Below the pieces are notes generated by a model. It was not told the DNA's origin and did no database searches. It worked only from the letters and a program-made list of their open reading frames with translations. Shown here one piece after another: positions 32,997 through 42,590 of a DNA stretch of 64,000 nucleotides. Position numbers and translations under genes: made by a program. Source of the stretch: Lachnospiraceae bacterium (GTDB taxonomy: Bacteria; Bacillota_A; Clostridia; Lachnospirales; Lachnospiraceae); assembly GCA_004556565.1 (NCBI GenBank), contig SFGN01000007.1, forward strand, positions 29,707-93,706, in the 5' to 3' direction. Every line of letters starts with the position of its first letter. The stretch's first letter is position 1.

Positions 32997-34601
32997 TCAA
33001 TCCTCCACTGTTATGTCCATATGAATATTTTGATTTTGAATGACTTTTTCCAGATCTACAAATGTATCTTCAAAAGGCCGGCCTTCTTCGGCCTGCCGGA
33101 TTTCCACTTCCACTCTTTTTCCGATCCGTTTTTCAATATGAGCCTCCAGCTCCTTTATATGTTCTTCTTTCCGCATTGAGTCTGCACTGACCTCATCTGA
33201 AATTACGATCAGCAGGCGGTTCTCTCCACCCAGGCTCAATTTGGCACCTTTAAGATAAAAACTGGCAGGCGGCCCCAGTTCATCCCTTATGGAACGGAAA
33301 TTTTTCACAACTTCTTTGATGTCTTCCGGAATCGCTGCAGGGACAGCCGCCGGCTTCTTCTCCGCCCTTTCATATATTCCGCTTCCCGCGCCCGCATCCG
33401 TGCCGCTGCCCGCGCGGACAACAGCCTGACCTGCAGCCGGTATCATTCCACGTTCCATCTTATCCTCAAGAACACGGATCCGATCCAGCACAGAGTCATA
33501 ATTTGTCTCCATCTCAGGCGTACATAATTTAATCAGTGCCACCTCCAGAAGCACCCGCTTCTGTGTCGCATATTTCATCCGGCCTGACACTTCGGAAAAC
33601 ACACGGATATATCTGAGCAGCGTGCCGACATCTGCCATCTTCGCTTCTTCTTTTAATTGAAGCAGATTTTCTTTAGACACATCCAGCATATCGTCAGCGG
33701 ATTGCGATGTTTTCACCAGAAGGAGATTTCTCAGATACCATGTGAAATCCACGGTAAGCTGTGCAAGCTCTCTCCCCTGCATGACCAGTTCTTCCACGAT
33801 ATGGAGGACTTCCGGGACATTCCGCCTGAAAATCGTCCTGAGCAGACGGCTGAATACATCTGTATCCACTGCTCCCAGCACTTCAAGCACATGTTCGTAG
33901 GTCAGCTTCTGCCCCAGATAAAACGCAATACACTGATCCAGAAGACTCAGCGCATCGCGCATGGAACCATCCGCCGCTTTGGCGATATACCGCAGAGCTT
34001 TTTCTTCAGCTTCCACATGCTCTGCATCTGTTAATTCTCTCATACGTGCCGTGATGGTGTCAATAGAAATTCTGCGGAAATCATAATGCTGGCATCGGGA
34101 CAAAATTGTGACCGGTATTTTATGCACTTCTGTAGTCGCCAGAATAAAAATAACATACTCCGGCGGTTCCTCCAGTGTCTTAAGAAGTGCATTGAACGCC
34201 CCAATTGACAGCATATGCACCTCATCGATAATATAGACCTTATACCTTCCCTCTGTCGGGCGGTAAGCTACTTCTTCCCTGATTTCGCGGATATTGTCAA
34301 CACCATTGTTTGAGGCCGCATCGATCTCTATTACATTCATAGATGTGCCGGCCGCAATGGACCGGCACATCTCACAGTTCCCGCAGGGGCTTCCCCCCAC
34401 GGGATGTTCACAGTTTACTGCTCTGGCAAATATCTTTGCCACGGTTGTCTTACCCGTTCCGCGGGTTCCGCAGAACAGATAGGCATGTCCGATACGGCCG
34501 GCTTTTATCTGATTCTGCAATGTCGTAATAATATGGTCCTGCCCTTTCACATCCTCGAACTCAGTGGGGCGGAACTTTCTGTAAAGTGCCGTATATGACA
34601 T
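32997..34601 (-). CDS. dnaX: DNA polymerase III subunit gamma/tau
   Basis: A 534-residue clamp-loader subunit. The AAA+ domain has Walker A AYLFCGTRGTGKTTVAKIFA, a four-Cys zinc module (NCEHPVGGSPCGNCEMCRSI), Walker B VYIIDEVHMLSIGAFNALLK and sensor 1 ILATTEVHKIP. Domain III follows and then a tau-like C-terminal region including DELGPPASFYLKGAKLSLGG. No clear A-rich programmed frameshift slip site was seen. First gene of dnaX-ebfC-recR; AAGAGGTG precedes the ATG. Confidence 0.96.
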   Translation of the reverse strand: MSYTALYRKFRPTEFEDVKGQDHIITTLQNQIKAGRIGHAYLFCGTRGTGKTTVAKIFARAVNCEHPVGGSPCGNCEMCRSIAAGTSMNVIEIDAASNNGVDNIREIREEVAYRPTEGRYKVYIIDEVHMLSIGAFNALLKTLEEPPEYVIFILATTEVHKIPVTILSRCQHYDFRRISIDTITARMRELTDAEHVEAEEKALRYIAKAADGSMRDALSLLDQCIAFYLGQKLTYEHVLEVLGAVDTDVFSRLLRTIFRRNVPEVLHIVEELVMQGRELAQLTVDFTWYLRNLLLVKTSQSADDMLDVSKENLLQLKEEAKMADVGTLLRYIRVFSEVSGRMKYATQKRVLLEVALIKLCTPEMETNYDSVLDRIRVLEDKMERGMIPAAGQAVVRAGSGTDAGAGSGIYERAEKKPAAVPAAIPEDIKEVVKNFRSIRDELGPPASFYLKGAKLSLGGENRLLIVISDEVSADSMRKEEHIKELEAHIEKRIGKRVEVEIRQAEEGRPFEDTFVDLEKVIQNQNIHMDITVED

Positions 34602-34650
34602 AAATCACACCTCTTGTTACACATTCTTTTTTATTCCAGGCTCTGCCTGA

Positions 34651-35727
34651 TTATTTATCTCCGAAGCTGATGCCTACACGCCTTGCCTCTTTTACCAGAC
34701 TTCCTTCCGGATCAACATATTTCAGTTTTCCTGCAACCTCTTCAAGCGGAACTTTAATTGTTTCGCCGTTCTTCATTCCTACCATGTATCCATACTGGCC
34801 TTTCAGAATCAATTCAGCCGCTTTTGCGCCGACTCTTGTTGAAAATACACGGTCATACGGACACGGTGTGCCGCCGCGCTGTGTATGTCCCGGAACTGTA
34901 ATACGGACTTCTCTGGATGTTTTCTTTTCAAGCTGATGCGCGAGCTCATAAGAAATAGACGGATGTTCTTTCTTCGCCAGTTTCTCTTTGTACTCTTTCT
35001 TCTTAAGTTTTGCATCTTCCTTGGAAATCGCGCCCTCTGCCACTGCAAGGATAGTAAACGCTTTCCCCTCTTTTGCACGCTTTTCAATAATGTCGGCAAT
35101 CACATCGATATCATACGGGATCTCCGGAATCAGAATAATGTCCGCTCCTCCTGCGATACCTGCATGGAGAGCCACATGCCCCACCTTGTGTCCCATGATT
35201 TCAACGATAAATACGCGGCTGTGTGAAGTTGCCGTTGTATGAATCCTGTCAATAGTATCTGTGGCAATATCCACCGCACTCTGGAATCCAAATGTCATAT
35301 CTGTCCCATACAGGTCGTTATCGATAGTCTTCGGAAGCGTAACGATGTTCAGTCCATTCTCTCTGAGCAGATTTGCTGTTTTATGTGTCCCGTTTCCTCC
35401 CAGGATCACCAGGCAGTCCAGGCTGAGCTTGTGGTATGTGTGCTTCATTGCAGCGACCTTATCAAGCCCGTCTTTATCCGGCACTGTCATCAATTTAAAA
35501 GGCTGCCTGGATGTTCCCAGGATCGTGCCGCCCCGTGTCAGGATTCCGGAAAAATCCCTGGATGTCAGCATGTCAAAGTTAGAATAAATCAGACCCTTAT
35601 ATCCGTCTTTAAAGCCATAGATTTCCACATCGTCCCTCTTGGAAAAGATGCTTTTTACAACACCGCGCATGGCAGCATTCAGTGCCTGGCAGTCACCGCC
35701 GCTTGTTAACATTCCGATTCTTAACAT
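34651..35727 (-). CDS. pfkA: 6-phosphofructokinase, group III type
   Basis: About 358 residues. The nucleotide loop is LTSGGDCQALNAAMRGVV, the fructose-6-phosphate motif LPKTIDNDL, and EIMGHKVGHVALHAGIAGGA follows. The donor-selecting pair is Gly in GGNGTH (equivalent to E. coli 104) with Lys in PKTIDND (equivalent to 124), which typifies ATP-using group III enzymes; PPi enzymes have Asp at the first site. The usual Mg-binding Asp in GGDG is Asn here, and MGR reads MGH, so the donor should be tested. The ATG at 35727 has GAGGAGG upstream. Monocistronic, ahead of dnaX. Confidence 0.92.
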   Translation of the reverse strand: MLRIGMLTSGGDCQALNAAMRGVVKSIFSKRDDVEIYGFKDGYKGLIYSNFDMLTSRDFSGILTRGGTILGTSRQPFKLMTVPDKDGLDKVAAMKHTYHKLSLDCLVILGGNGTHKTANLLRENGLNIVTLPKTIDNDLYGTDMTFGFQSAVDIATDTIDRIHTTATSHSRVFIVEIMGHKVGHVALHAGIAGGADIILIPEIPYDIDVIADIIEKRAKEGKAFTILAVAEGAISKEDAKLKKKEYKEKLAKKEHPSISYELAHQLEKKTSREVRITVPGHTQRGGTPCPYDRVFSTRVGAKAAELILKGQYGYMVGMKNGETIKVPLEEVAGKLKYVDPEGSLVKEARRVGISFGDK

Positions 35728-35875
35728 ATTCTTTTTCCTCCTCACTGAAAATTATCCGCACAACAGGCACATTTTATTCATATCCTGTCTATGCACGCAC
35801 ATGCCTGCTATTAAATCTAATCTTACCACAAAACGATAAAAAATCATAGAATTAACGGCAAAAAAGTTACAGGCA

Positions 35876-35920
35876 AAAAGCCCGACCGGACTCCCCTTTC
35901 AGGGAGGCCACCGGGCTTTT
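35876..35920 (-). terminator. Terminator after the first beta-helix gene
   Basis: A stem AAAAGCCCG/CGGGCTTTT with an inner stem CTCCC/GGGAG, just after the stop at 35939. The minus strand continues TTTTTGCC. Confidence 0.85.
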
Positions 35921-35938
35921 CGTATTTATTTAAGGAGT

Positions 35939-38464
35939 TTATTCTGCAATATACTCAATAGTCGGTGTCGCATGAGCTGATGGCTTGGACGGAGAATTTG
36001 TATTTACCGCCTCCAAACGGATGTAATCACCCTTCTGGACTTCTATTTCCACCGTACCGATCGGCACTCGTGTAAGAGATGTTTCCAGCACGCACTGTGC
36101 GGGAGCTCCGTCTGTATAGTTTACCACGTCACCATTCTTTGTAACTTTCAAAGTAACGGTTCCTCCGGAGTTTGTACTCTGGCGCAGATACGGTTCATCA
36201 TCTTTCAGGGTGAAGCGGATCTTTCCTGCCTTCGGAGCACGCCATGCCATAGACACGCCTGCCTTCTGTGCGCTTCCTACTACATCCATAATCAATCCAT
36301 GTGTACTTTCTGTCGGAACAACACTATGACTTTCCTCATCAATACCTACCCCATACCAGGTTGCGGTTACCCAGTTAGGGTAAGTTGAATCATACTCTGT
36401 CAGATTGCTGTATGTTCCGTCTGTATTCTTTTCCTGAGCGAACCATACATTACCCTGCTGCTGCCCTGCATAATCCAGTGCCCACTGATATGTGTTCTTA
36501 ATTGAAATTGTGTAATCCCTGACCGCGCCGCTTTCTGCTGTAACACGGATAGACATACCATCTGCGATTGCTGCTGAATCCGCTACTGATGCATCACCAT
36601 TCACAATCGCAACAGATGCTTTCTCATTCACGGTAACATTCCCTTTTACCTCTGCCGCTGTTGTTCCATTGCCGCTAAGTGACGGAACATAAACCGTTGT
36701 TCCTTTTGTCATGTAAACTGTTTCATGAATCGTGCAATCTGTACTTCCGATCACCGGTGCTGAATTACTCTCATATGCCCCGATATCCGGCGTTCCGGTT
36801 ACTGCATTTCCAAAGAAATCTTTTCCGCCGTTATCTGCGATTTCTTTTCCTGCATCAATTGCCGGAGAGCCGGCCTGAAGCTTGAACATATCAAACACAC
36901 TGTCTCTTGAGTATGTAATCGTTTTTCCTTCAAGCGGATTAACTCCTGTATACGCTGTCGGAGCTTCCTCGGTCTGTACAAACATCGGGTCTGCATCTAC
37001 AAGCGCATCATCTACCGGAAGATTTCTGTATCCATAATAAAGGTTATGGCTGTAGGTGGCATTTGTTCCCTGCTTTGTCCATTCTTCAGAACGCGTTGTG
37101 CCACTATAATAAATAATGTTATTCTCAACTACCATATTACCGCCTGCCATATTGGTACGGATGAAATCAACGCCCTCTTTGATATAGAAGGTATTGTTAT
37201 ATACATGTGCATCCGGATTTCCTGCCGGGTTAATCACACCTGACAGGTCATTATAACTGATGTTGTATCTGAAAATATTCTGGTATGCTTCTGAACCGCA
37301 GAACATAACGCTTCCGCCGCCGTTATTGTGGCTGTAGTTATACTGGTAAAGTGTTCCGTCACCCCAGTCTGCATCCCACGCCTGGCTGTCCTGGTTGTAA
37401 CAGGTATCGAACGCTTCATTATACTGGAAAACAGCATCCTTACACTTCCATGGCCAGATGGCTGCCGCCACACGTCCTGAACCTGTAGCTGAATAATCTG
37501 TAGTATTGATCTGCCTTGCAGCACCGTCGGATACATTGTACTCAATCAGAGGACGATCACAGTACATCGTAGTAATTGCGTCTCCGCCCACATCCTTGAT
37601 ATAATTGTTCCTGATCTCAACATTGCCTGATCCATATGTTGCACTTGTTTCATCGGAAATTGCAGCTCCCTGGAATTTATCCCAATAAGCAGTGTATCCA
37701 ACCGCAATACCCCAGCGGTTACAGTTATCCACGATACAATTCTCGATTTTTACACCGTCATATCTGGAAATTCCTGTAGCATCCTCGTCCTTCGGCTTAG
37801 CAACGGTGAGATAAATTCCTCCGTTGTTCATATGCTTATCATAAACATTACCGATAACATCATGTATATTCAGGCCATTCAAATAAATATGTTCCAATGT
37901 GCCTTTATTCTGTGCCACTCCCGAAACACCTGTACGGTTCATAACGTCAATGTAGTTGTAAGTAGCTTCAATATCAGGCGCATCGTTTGTAATTTCCAGG
38001 TTGTTGATCTCGATATATTCTACATCATAAAGCAGAATAGAAGAAGATACATATCCCTGATATTTATGAGAAGCGCTGTCCAGCTGTTTTCCATAATCCT
38101 GATACCAGATTCCCTGTCCGTTTGTATCAATTCTCGGGTCACTTCCTTCTCCGTATCTGTCAATGATGATCGGAGCTTCTTCAGATCCGCTTCCCTTAAT
38201 ATGAAGGTATCCGTTGGTAAACACGGAGCCTGCCTCCAGAAGGACTTTATCGCCCGGCTGAAGGGTAATATCATTAATCTTGTCAAGGCTGTAAAACGGC
38301 TTGCTTTCAGATAAACCGTCATTTCTGTCGCTTCCGTGTATTGAGCTGACATAATATGTTGTCCCGGAGGCAGCATTATCTGCTGCGGACACCGGCTGTA
38401 CGGTTACGATGCTTGTCAATACCATTGCCAGCGATAATAATCCTGCAAATAATCTTTTCTTCAT
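35939..38464 (-). CDS. Secreted right-handed beta-helix protein (A)
   Basis: An 841-residue secreted protein. A signal peptide (MKKRLFAGLLSLAMVLTSIV) ends near VSAADNA. Residues about 35-560 form a parallel beta-helix: SGTTYYVSSIHGSDRNDGLS, then many 'N/V-x-I/V-x-N-N' rungs such as VEIRNNYIKDVGGDAITTMY and VENNIIYYSG. Polysaccharide lyases and glycosidases share this fold; no catalytic residues can be assigned. Residues about 570-660 resemble a cadherin/Ig-like insert (VTAESGAVRDYTISIKN), and the C-terminus resembles a carbohydrate-binding jelly roll. It has no SLH or LPXTG anchor, so it is released. Paralogous to the next gene over the N-terminal third. Confidence 0.85.
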   Translation of the reverse strand: MKKRLFAGLLSLAMVLTSIVTVQPVSAADNAASGTTYYVSSIHGSDRNDGLSESKPFYSLDKINDITLQPGDKVLLEAGSVFTNGYLHIKGSGSEEAPIIIDRYGEGSDPRIDTNGQGIWYQDYGKQLDSASHKYQGYVSSSILLYDVEYIEINNLEITNDAPDIEATYNYIDVMNRTGVSGVAQNKGTLEHIYLNGLNIHDVIGNVYDKHMNNGGIYLTVAKPKDEDATGISRYDGVKIENCIVDNCNRWGIAVGYTAYWDKFQGAAISDETSATYGSGNVEIRNNYIKDVGGDAITTMYCDRPLIEYNVSDGAARQINTTDYSATGSGRVAAAIWPWKCKDAVFQYNEAFDTCYNQDSQAWDADWGDGTLYQYNYSHNNGGGSVMFCGSEAYQNIFRYNISYNDLSGVINPAGNPDAHVYNNTFYIKEGVDFIRTNMAGGNMVVENNIIYYSGTTRSEEWTKQGTNATYSHNLYYGYRNLPVDDALVDADPMFVQTEEAPTAYTGVNPLEGKTITYSRDSVFDMFKLQAGSPAIDAGKEIADNGGKDFFGNAVTGTPDIGAYESNSAPVIGSTDCTIHETVYMTKGTTVYVPSLSGNGTTAAEVKGNVTVNEKASVAIVNGDASVADSAAIADGMSIRVTAESGAVRDYTISIKNTYQWALDYAGQQQGNVWFAQEKNTDGTYSNLTEYDSTYPNWVTATWYGVGIDEESHSVVPTESTHGLIMDVVGSAQKAGVSMAWRAPKAGKIRFTLKDDEPYLRQSTNSGGTVTLKVTKNGDVVNYTDGAPAQCVLETSLTRVPIGTVEIEVQKGDYIRLEAVNTNSPSKPSAHATPTIEYIAE

Positions 38465-38479
38465 CTTGACTCCACCTCC

Positions 38480-41140
38480 TTATTCATTTCCCATTGCGTC
38501 CATAGCATCCGGATAATACTTACAGAATCTCTGGATGATCGTTGCCGCAACTACTCTTACAGAGCTGTCCTGCGGCTTCAGCTCACCATTGTCTCCTGTG
38601 ATCAGTTTGATTCCGGTTGCCCATTCCATTGCATCTTCTGCAAATGCAGATACCTTAGCAGCATCCGGGTAAACATCAAGAGCTTCCGTCTTGCTCACAT
38701 CGTAATTGTTTGCTTTCGCATAACGATACATAATCGTTGCAACCTGTTCCCTTGTAATAGGATCATTTGGTCCGAAGCATCCGTTGCTTGTGTAACCTGT
38801 GATAATTCCCTGAGTACTTGCCCATGTCACTGCATCTGCAAAGAAATCTGTTTCCTTTACATCCGGGAATACATTTTTGTACTCAACTTCAGGGCTGCCT
38901 GCCAGACGATACAGGATCACTGCGTACTGTGCTCTCACCAGATTGTCACCGCCGCCGTATACATCGTTTCCGTAACCGGTCATGATTCCGTTTACATATG
39001 CCCAGTTGGATACATCATAATACCAGAGATCTTTATTCACATCTTTGAAGATTGCTTCTGTTCCGGCGACTGTAATCTTGAAGACTTCTTTCTTGTTTCC
39101 GGCCTCTGCCGCAACCTCCGCCTCACCGGGCCAGAGTGCTTTTACATTTCCGCTGTTATCCACAGATACGACCACATCATCAGAAGTGCTCCATGCGACA
39201 TCCTTTTCACCTGCAAGGATCGTAAGCTCCAGCTGTTTCCGTTCTGCAATCACCATGCTTTCAGTGTGTTCCTTTACTTCGGTCGGGTCTGAAGACTCTG
39301 TTTTAAGTCCTCTGATCGCTTTCTGCAGTGCTGCTGCCACATCGTAAATTTCATCCTGAGTTGCAGCACTGTCCGCTTTCACATCTTCAGCAGATTTCAA
39401 TGCATCTGTCAGAGCCTTAACAGAAGCTTCTGTATATCCCTCGGTTTCAATTGCCTTAGCTTCTTTAATAAGCGCATCGAGTCCTGCAGTATCAATCTCT
39501 TCTGTCAAAACTGTTCCGACACGGATTTCTGCCGCAGATGCGAAATTATTACCTGCCTGGTCAGAATAACTTTCTACTGCCACAAGCTTCACATATCTTG
39601 CTTCAACTGCATCAAATACTGCAGTTTTTTCTGCGTTATCGGCCGGCCATGTTCCTTCGGATACTTTTGACCATTCATCTGACTCATTTTTCTTTGTATA
39701 AATCTCATATTTGGTAATGACACCATTTAATCCACTTGTACGCGGAACATATCTCAGCAGGGAAACCTCTTTCACCTCGCCCATGTCGATCTGAATCCAG
39801 CAGTTCTCACGGGCAGTTCCATTCCAATCCGTATGCCACATGGTTCCAAGATTGTTATCCAATGCCAGGTCACCGTCACCTTCTGTAGAATTGCCGGCCT
39901 GATGGCTTCCCGTCACTGCCGTCATTCCTTCCGGACTGTATTCCACAGATGTAATAAGATTCAAGGCATATTCTTTCTTTGCACCGAGAGGACTTTCTAC
40001 CTTCAGAACATCGCCGCCGGTAATCACCTCGTTCTCAGTCTTCTCATAATCATTGTGCCATACACTTAAAGTTAAGCCATCTGCATATACCAGATTTGCA
40101 TAGAAGTCTTTTACAGTTGTTTTGCTGGAAATACCACTGATGGCAGTATTTGTCACGGTGTAAACCTCAGATTCCACACCTGCATAATCCAAAACGTTAT
40201 CCGCAACCTGTACCTGGTAGCAATACACTGCCAGAACAGCATCGCTTGCAACATCACTCACATAATTGTTTTCAATCTGAACGTTTGTATGCCCATATTT
40301 CATAGCATCCTCGTCTGAAACATTCGTGCCGAGTTTTGCATAATTATAGGTATAACCCACACTGATTCCGGCATGTGAAACTGACACAACACGGCAGTTA
40401 TCAATTTTTACATCATCATATTTTGCGATGCCTGTTGACGCTTCATTTTCCGGCTGCAGGACACTCAGCTGAATACCGCCGTTGTTCATGTATTTATCCT
40501 GAGTGTTTCCGTCCACATCATGAATATACAGATCTTCAAGATATGTATGCTCCATGGTTCCGCCATCTTTTGCAATTCCTGCAACACCGGTCCTGTCCAT
40601 ACGCTGCGCGATCTTAGCGTCGGCTTCAAAATACTCTTCATCATTGGATTTGTTAGTGATTTCCAGACCGCTGATTTCTACATAATCCGTATCATACAAC
40701 AAAATTGTTGATGACACATAATCCTTGTATCGCTGATCTGCTTCACTCAATGCAGCACCATAATCCTGGAACCAGATTCCCTGTCCCTCTCCGTTGATGA
40801 CCGGTTTTTCCCCTTCCCCATAAGCTGAGATTATAATAGGTGCTTCTTCTGTTCCATGGACATCCTGCAAATGAATAAATCCATTGAACACGGAGCCTGA
40901 CTCCAGAAGAATCTGATCTCCCGGCTTCAAAGTTCCGACAACACTCTCCAGTTTGTCAAGTGTCTCCCACGCTTCATTTTCAGAAGTACCGCTGTTACTG
41001 TTGTCGCCGTGAATACTGCTGACATAGTACGTGGTTCCGGATGCAGCATTTGCCGCTTCCGTCTGCTGTGCCGGCAAAATTCCCGGTGTTGCCAGGACAA
41101 CTGCCAATGCACACAACATTGCTACAATTCGCTTCTTCAT
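38480..41140 (-). CDS. Secreted beta-helix protein (B) with F5/8, FIVAR, Ig-like and SLH domains
   Basis: An 886-residue cell-wall protein. Signal peptide to about 30, beta-helix about 35-335 (SGTTYYVSSIHGDNSNSGTS), then F5/8 type C/CBM32-like domain (about 395-545; WIQIDMGEVKEVSLLRYVPR), FIVAR (about 550-620), BIG2-like Ig domain (AGEKDVAWSTSDDVVVSVDN) and three SLH domains (FKDVNKDLWYYDVSNWAYVN; FPDVKETDFFADAVTWASTQ; YPDAAKVSAFAEDAMEWATG). The SLH domains should bind secondary cell-wall polymer, holding the enzyme on the surface. Its helix is shorter than in protein A. The pair is co-transcribed, 16 bp apart, with the foldase gene 16 bp upstream. Confidence 0.88.
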   Translation of the reverse strand: MKKRIVAMLCALAVVLATPGILPAQQTEAANAASGTTYYVSSIHGDNSNSGTSENEAWETLDKLESVVGTLKPGDQILLESGSVFNGFIHLQDVHGTEEAPIIISAYGEGEKPVINGEGQGIWFQDYGAALSEADQRYKDYVSSTILLYDTDYVEISGLEITNKSNDEEYFEADAKIAQRMDRTGVAGIAKDGGTMEHTYLEDLYIHDVDGNTQDKYMNNGGIQLSVLQPENEASTGIAKYDDVKIDNCRVVSVSHAGISVGYTYNYAKLGTNVSDEDAMKYGHTNVQIENNYVSDVASDAVLAVYCYQVQVADNVLDYAGVESEVYTVTNTAISGISSKTTVKDFYANLVYADGLTLSVWHNDYEKTENEVITGGDVLKVESPLGAKKEYALNLITSVEYSPEGMTAVTGSHQAGNSTEGDGDLALDNNLGTMWHTDWNGTARENCWIQIDMGEVKEVSLLRYVPRTSGLNGVITKYEIYTKKNESDEWSKVSEGTWPADNAEKTAVFDAVEARYVKLVAVESYSDQAGNNFASAAEIRVGTVLTEEIDTAGLDALIKEAKAIETEGYTEASVKALTDALKSAEDVKADSAATQDEIYDVAAALQKAIRGLKTESSDPTEVKEHTESMVIAERKQLELTILAGEKDVAWSTSDDVVVSVDNSGNVKALWPGEAEVAAEAGNKKEVFKITVAGTEAIFKDVNKDLWYYDVSNWAYVNGIMTGYGNDVYGGGDNLVRAQYAVILYRLAGSPEVEYKNVFPDVKETDFFADAVTWASTQGIITGYTSNGCFGPNDPITREQVATIMYRYAKANNYDVSKTEALDVYPDAAKVSAFAEDAMEWATGIKLITGDNGELKPQDSSVRVVAATIIQRFCKYYPDAMDAMGNE

Positions 41141-41155
41141 TTCTTCTCCTCCTTA

Positions 41156-42259
41156 TCATTTTTTTATATTTTTTTCTGTGAAAAAATATAACTTTTCCAT
41201 GTCTGCATCCACTTTAAGTCCGGACGCTCTTTCCTGAATAATCGCATTATAATGCTGTTCACGAAGTTCTTTGTCAATATTATTAATTACCTCTTCCAGT
41301 GGCTGATAATCATATTCAGTCCGCGCGGTGCACTGAATCAGATATAACGTACCGTTCTCATCGATCACCTGCGTGCTCTCGCCCGGTTTCAGCTCCGCCG
41401 CATACCCGATTACATCTTCCAGCGTTTTCCCCTTAGAAATATATTCGCCTGACAGAATCGTTTCTTCATACAGATACGGCTTCAGTCCGGCATCTGCTTC
41501 TGCAAGACTCTTAACCGTATGCTCCGCATCAATTTTATTATAAACATCTGTCATTCGGGTTTTCAAATCCTGATAAATACCTTCATCAAGCTCTTCCAGT
41601 TCATATCTTATTCTTATAAACTCAAGGGTAATATCATCATCCTTCACAAAAAGAGCATCTTTATATTTGTCGTAATATTCTTCCCTCTCCTCATCTGTAA
41701 GGGTCATGCCTTCATTATCAAGATCTTCACAATATTTTTTCTGTAGTGAATCCTTCTCATATTCCATATATAATTCCAGCGTAAATTCCGACAGTCCGTA
41801 GACAGGCTCACCATTTTCAATTTTGTCCGCACGTATTTTATTCTCGTTTTCAAACCGTTCCAGCAGTGCATCATATCCGGCAGAATCTATATATCCCTTT
41901 TCCGCTGCCAGTCCATAAACTGCCTTTTCCTGCTTCAGACGTTCAATCGTCCGCTCCGTCAGTAATTTGTAGGGAATCTCCCCGCCAAAATCTTTTTCCC
42001 AAAAATCAGAATCCACCACTGCATCATATTCGACATAGAAATGCTGTGTTGTATCATAAACTTCCTGCTGCATGGCCTCCAGATATTCATCTTCTCCTAT
42101 CTTCATGCCGCCGATTGTCAGATCCAGTCCGTCTCTGTTTCTGAAAATAAAAAAAGCAAGGCTACCCGCCGCAATTAAAACGGCAAGAATAGCCGCTATA
42201 TATTTCTTTTCAATATGAAGGGTCTTCTTAATATGATGTTTTTTGTGCATTTTCTTCAT
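41156..42259 (-). CDS. Membrane-anchored SurA/PrsA-like foldase (peptidyl-prolyl isomerase family)
   Basis: About 367 residues. A basic N-terminus (KKMHKKHHIKKTLHIEKKYI) precedes one membrane helix (AILAVLIAAGSLAFFIF). The extracellular part has a SurA-N-like helical region (IPYKLLTERTIERLKQEKAV) and a parvulin-like segment (SGEYISKGKTLEDVIGYAAE, then GESTQVIDENGTLYLIQC). The full parvulin catalytic pattern is not clear, so it may act as chaperone only. First gene of the operon with two secreted beta-helix proteins, whose folding it may assist. The ATG at 42259 has GGGAGA upstream; 42283 is an in-frame alternative. Confidence 0.75.
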   Translation of the reverse strand: MKKMHKKHHIKKTLHIEKKYIAAILAVLIAAGSLAFFIFRNRDGLDLTIGGMKIGEDEYLEAMQQEVYDTTQHFYVEYDAVVDSDFWEKDFGGEIPYKLLTERTIERLKQEKAVYGLAAEKGYIDSAGYDALLERFENENKIRADKIENGEPVYGLSEFTLELYMEYEKDSLQKKYCEDLDNEGMTLTDEEREEYYDKYKDALFVKDDDITLEFIRIRYELEELDEGIYQDLKTRMTDVYNKIDAEHTVKSLAEADAGLKPYLYEETILSGEYISKGKTLEDVIGYAAELKPGESTQVIDENGTLYLIQCTARTEYDYQPLEEVINNIDKELREQHYNAIIQERASGLKVDADMEKLYFFTEKNIKK

Positions 42260-42590
42260 CCACTGTCTCCCGTTTTCTTTCATAAAAAGAATCTGATATT
42301 TCGTTTATTATATCATTTCACCTTGTAAATGTCTTGCATTTTATTGTTTTTTTATCTCTTTTTCCGCTGACAGTAATATATTCTGTTTCTTATGTTTTTA
42401 TATATAGTTGCACCGTAACAATTTTCATCTGATATTATGGAAAAAATCATCTGTTTGTGTTATATTTGATTACGGTGTCAGGTTTGTAGTGTGACAATCC
42501 GTAATCACTTTTGACACTGAAATCATATTTTGAATCAACGGTGTTAAACCGTAAGAATTCATTCAGCTTTTCAAAAGGAGCGTACCTTTT
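42260..42590. other. Divergent intergenic region
   Basis: About 330 bp, AT-rich, between the foldase (minus) and the DUF1015 gene (plus). The only structure seen is the inverted repeat at 42467-42507. A TTGACA at 42511-42516 has no good -10 at 16-18 bp. No small gene is supported. Confidence 0.4.
42467..42507. repeat. Interrupted inverted repeat upstream of the DUF1015-map operon
   Basis: Outer 9-bp arms TGATTACGG and CCGTAATCA enclose inner 5-bp arms TGTCA and TGACA, with a 2-nt AT bulge and an 11-nt loop. A second TTTGACAC follows. Position suggests an operator or leader structure. Confidence 0.5.
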
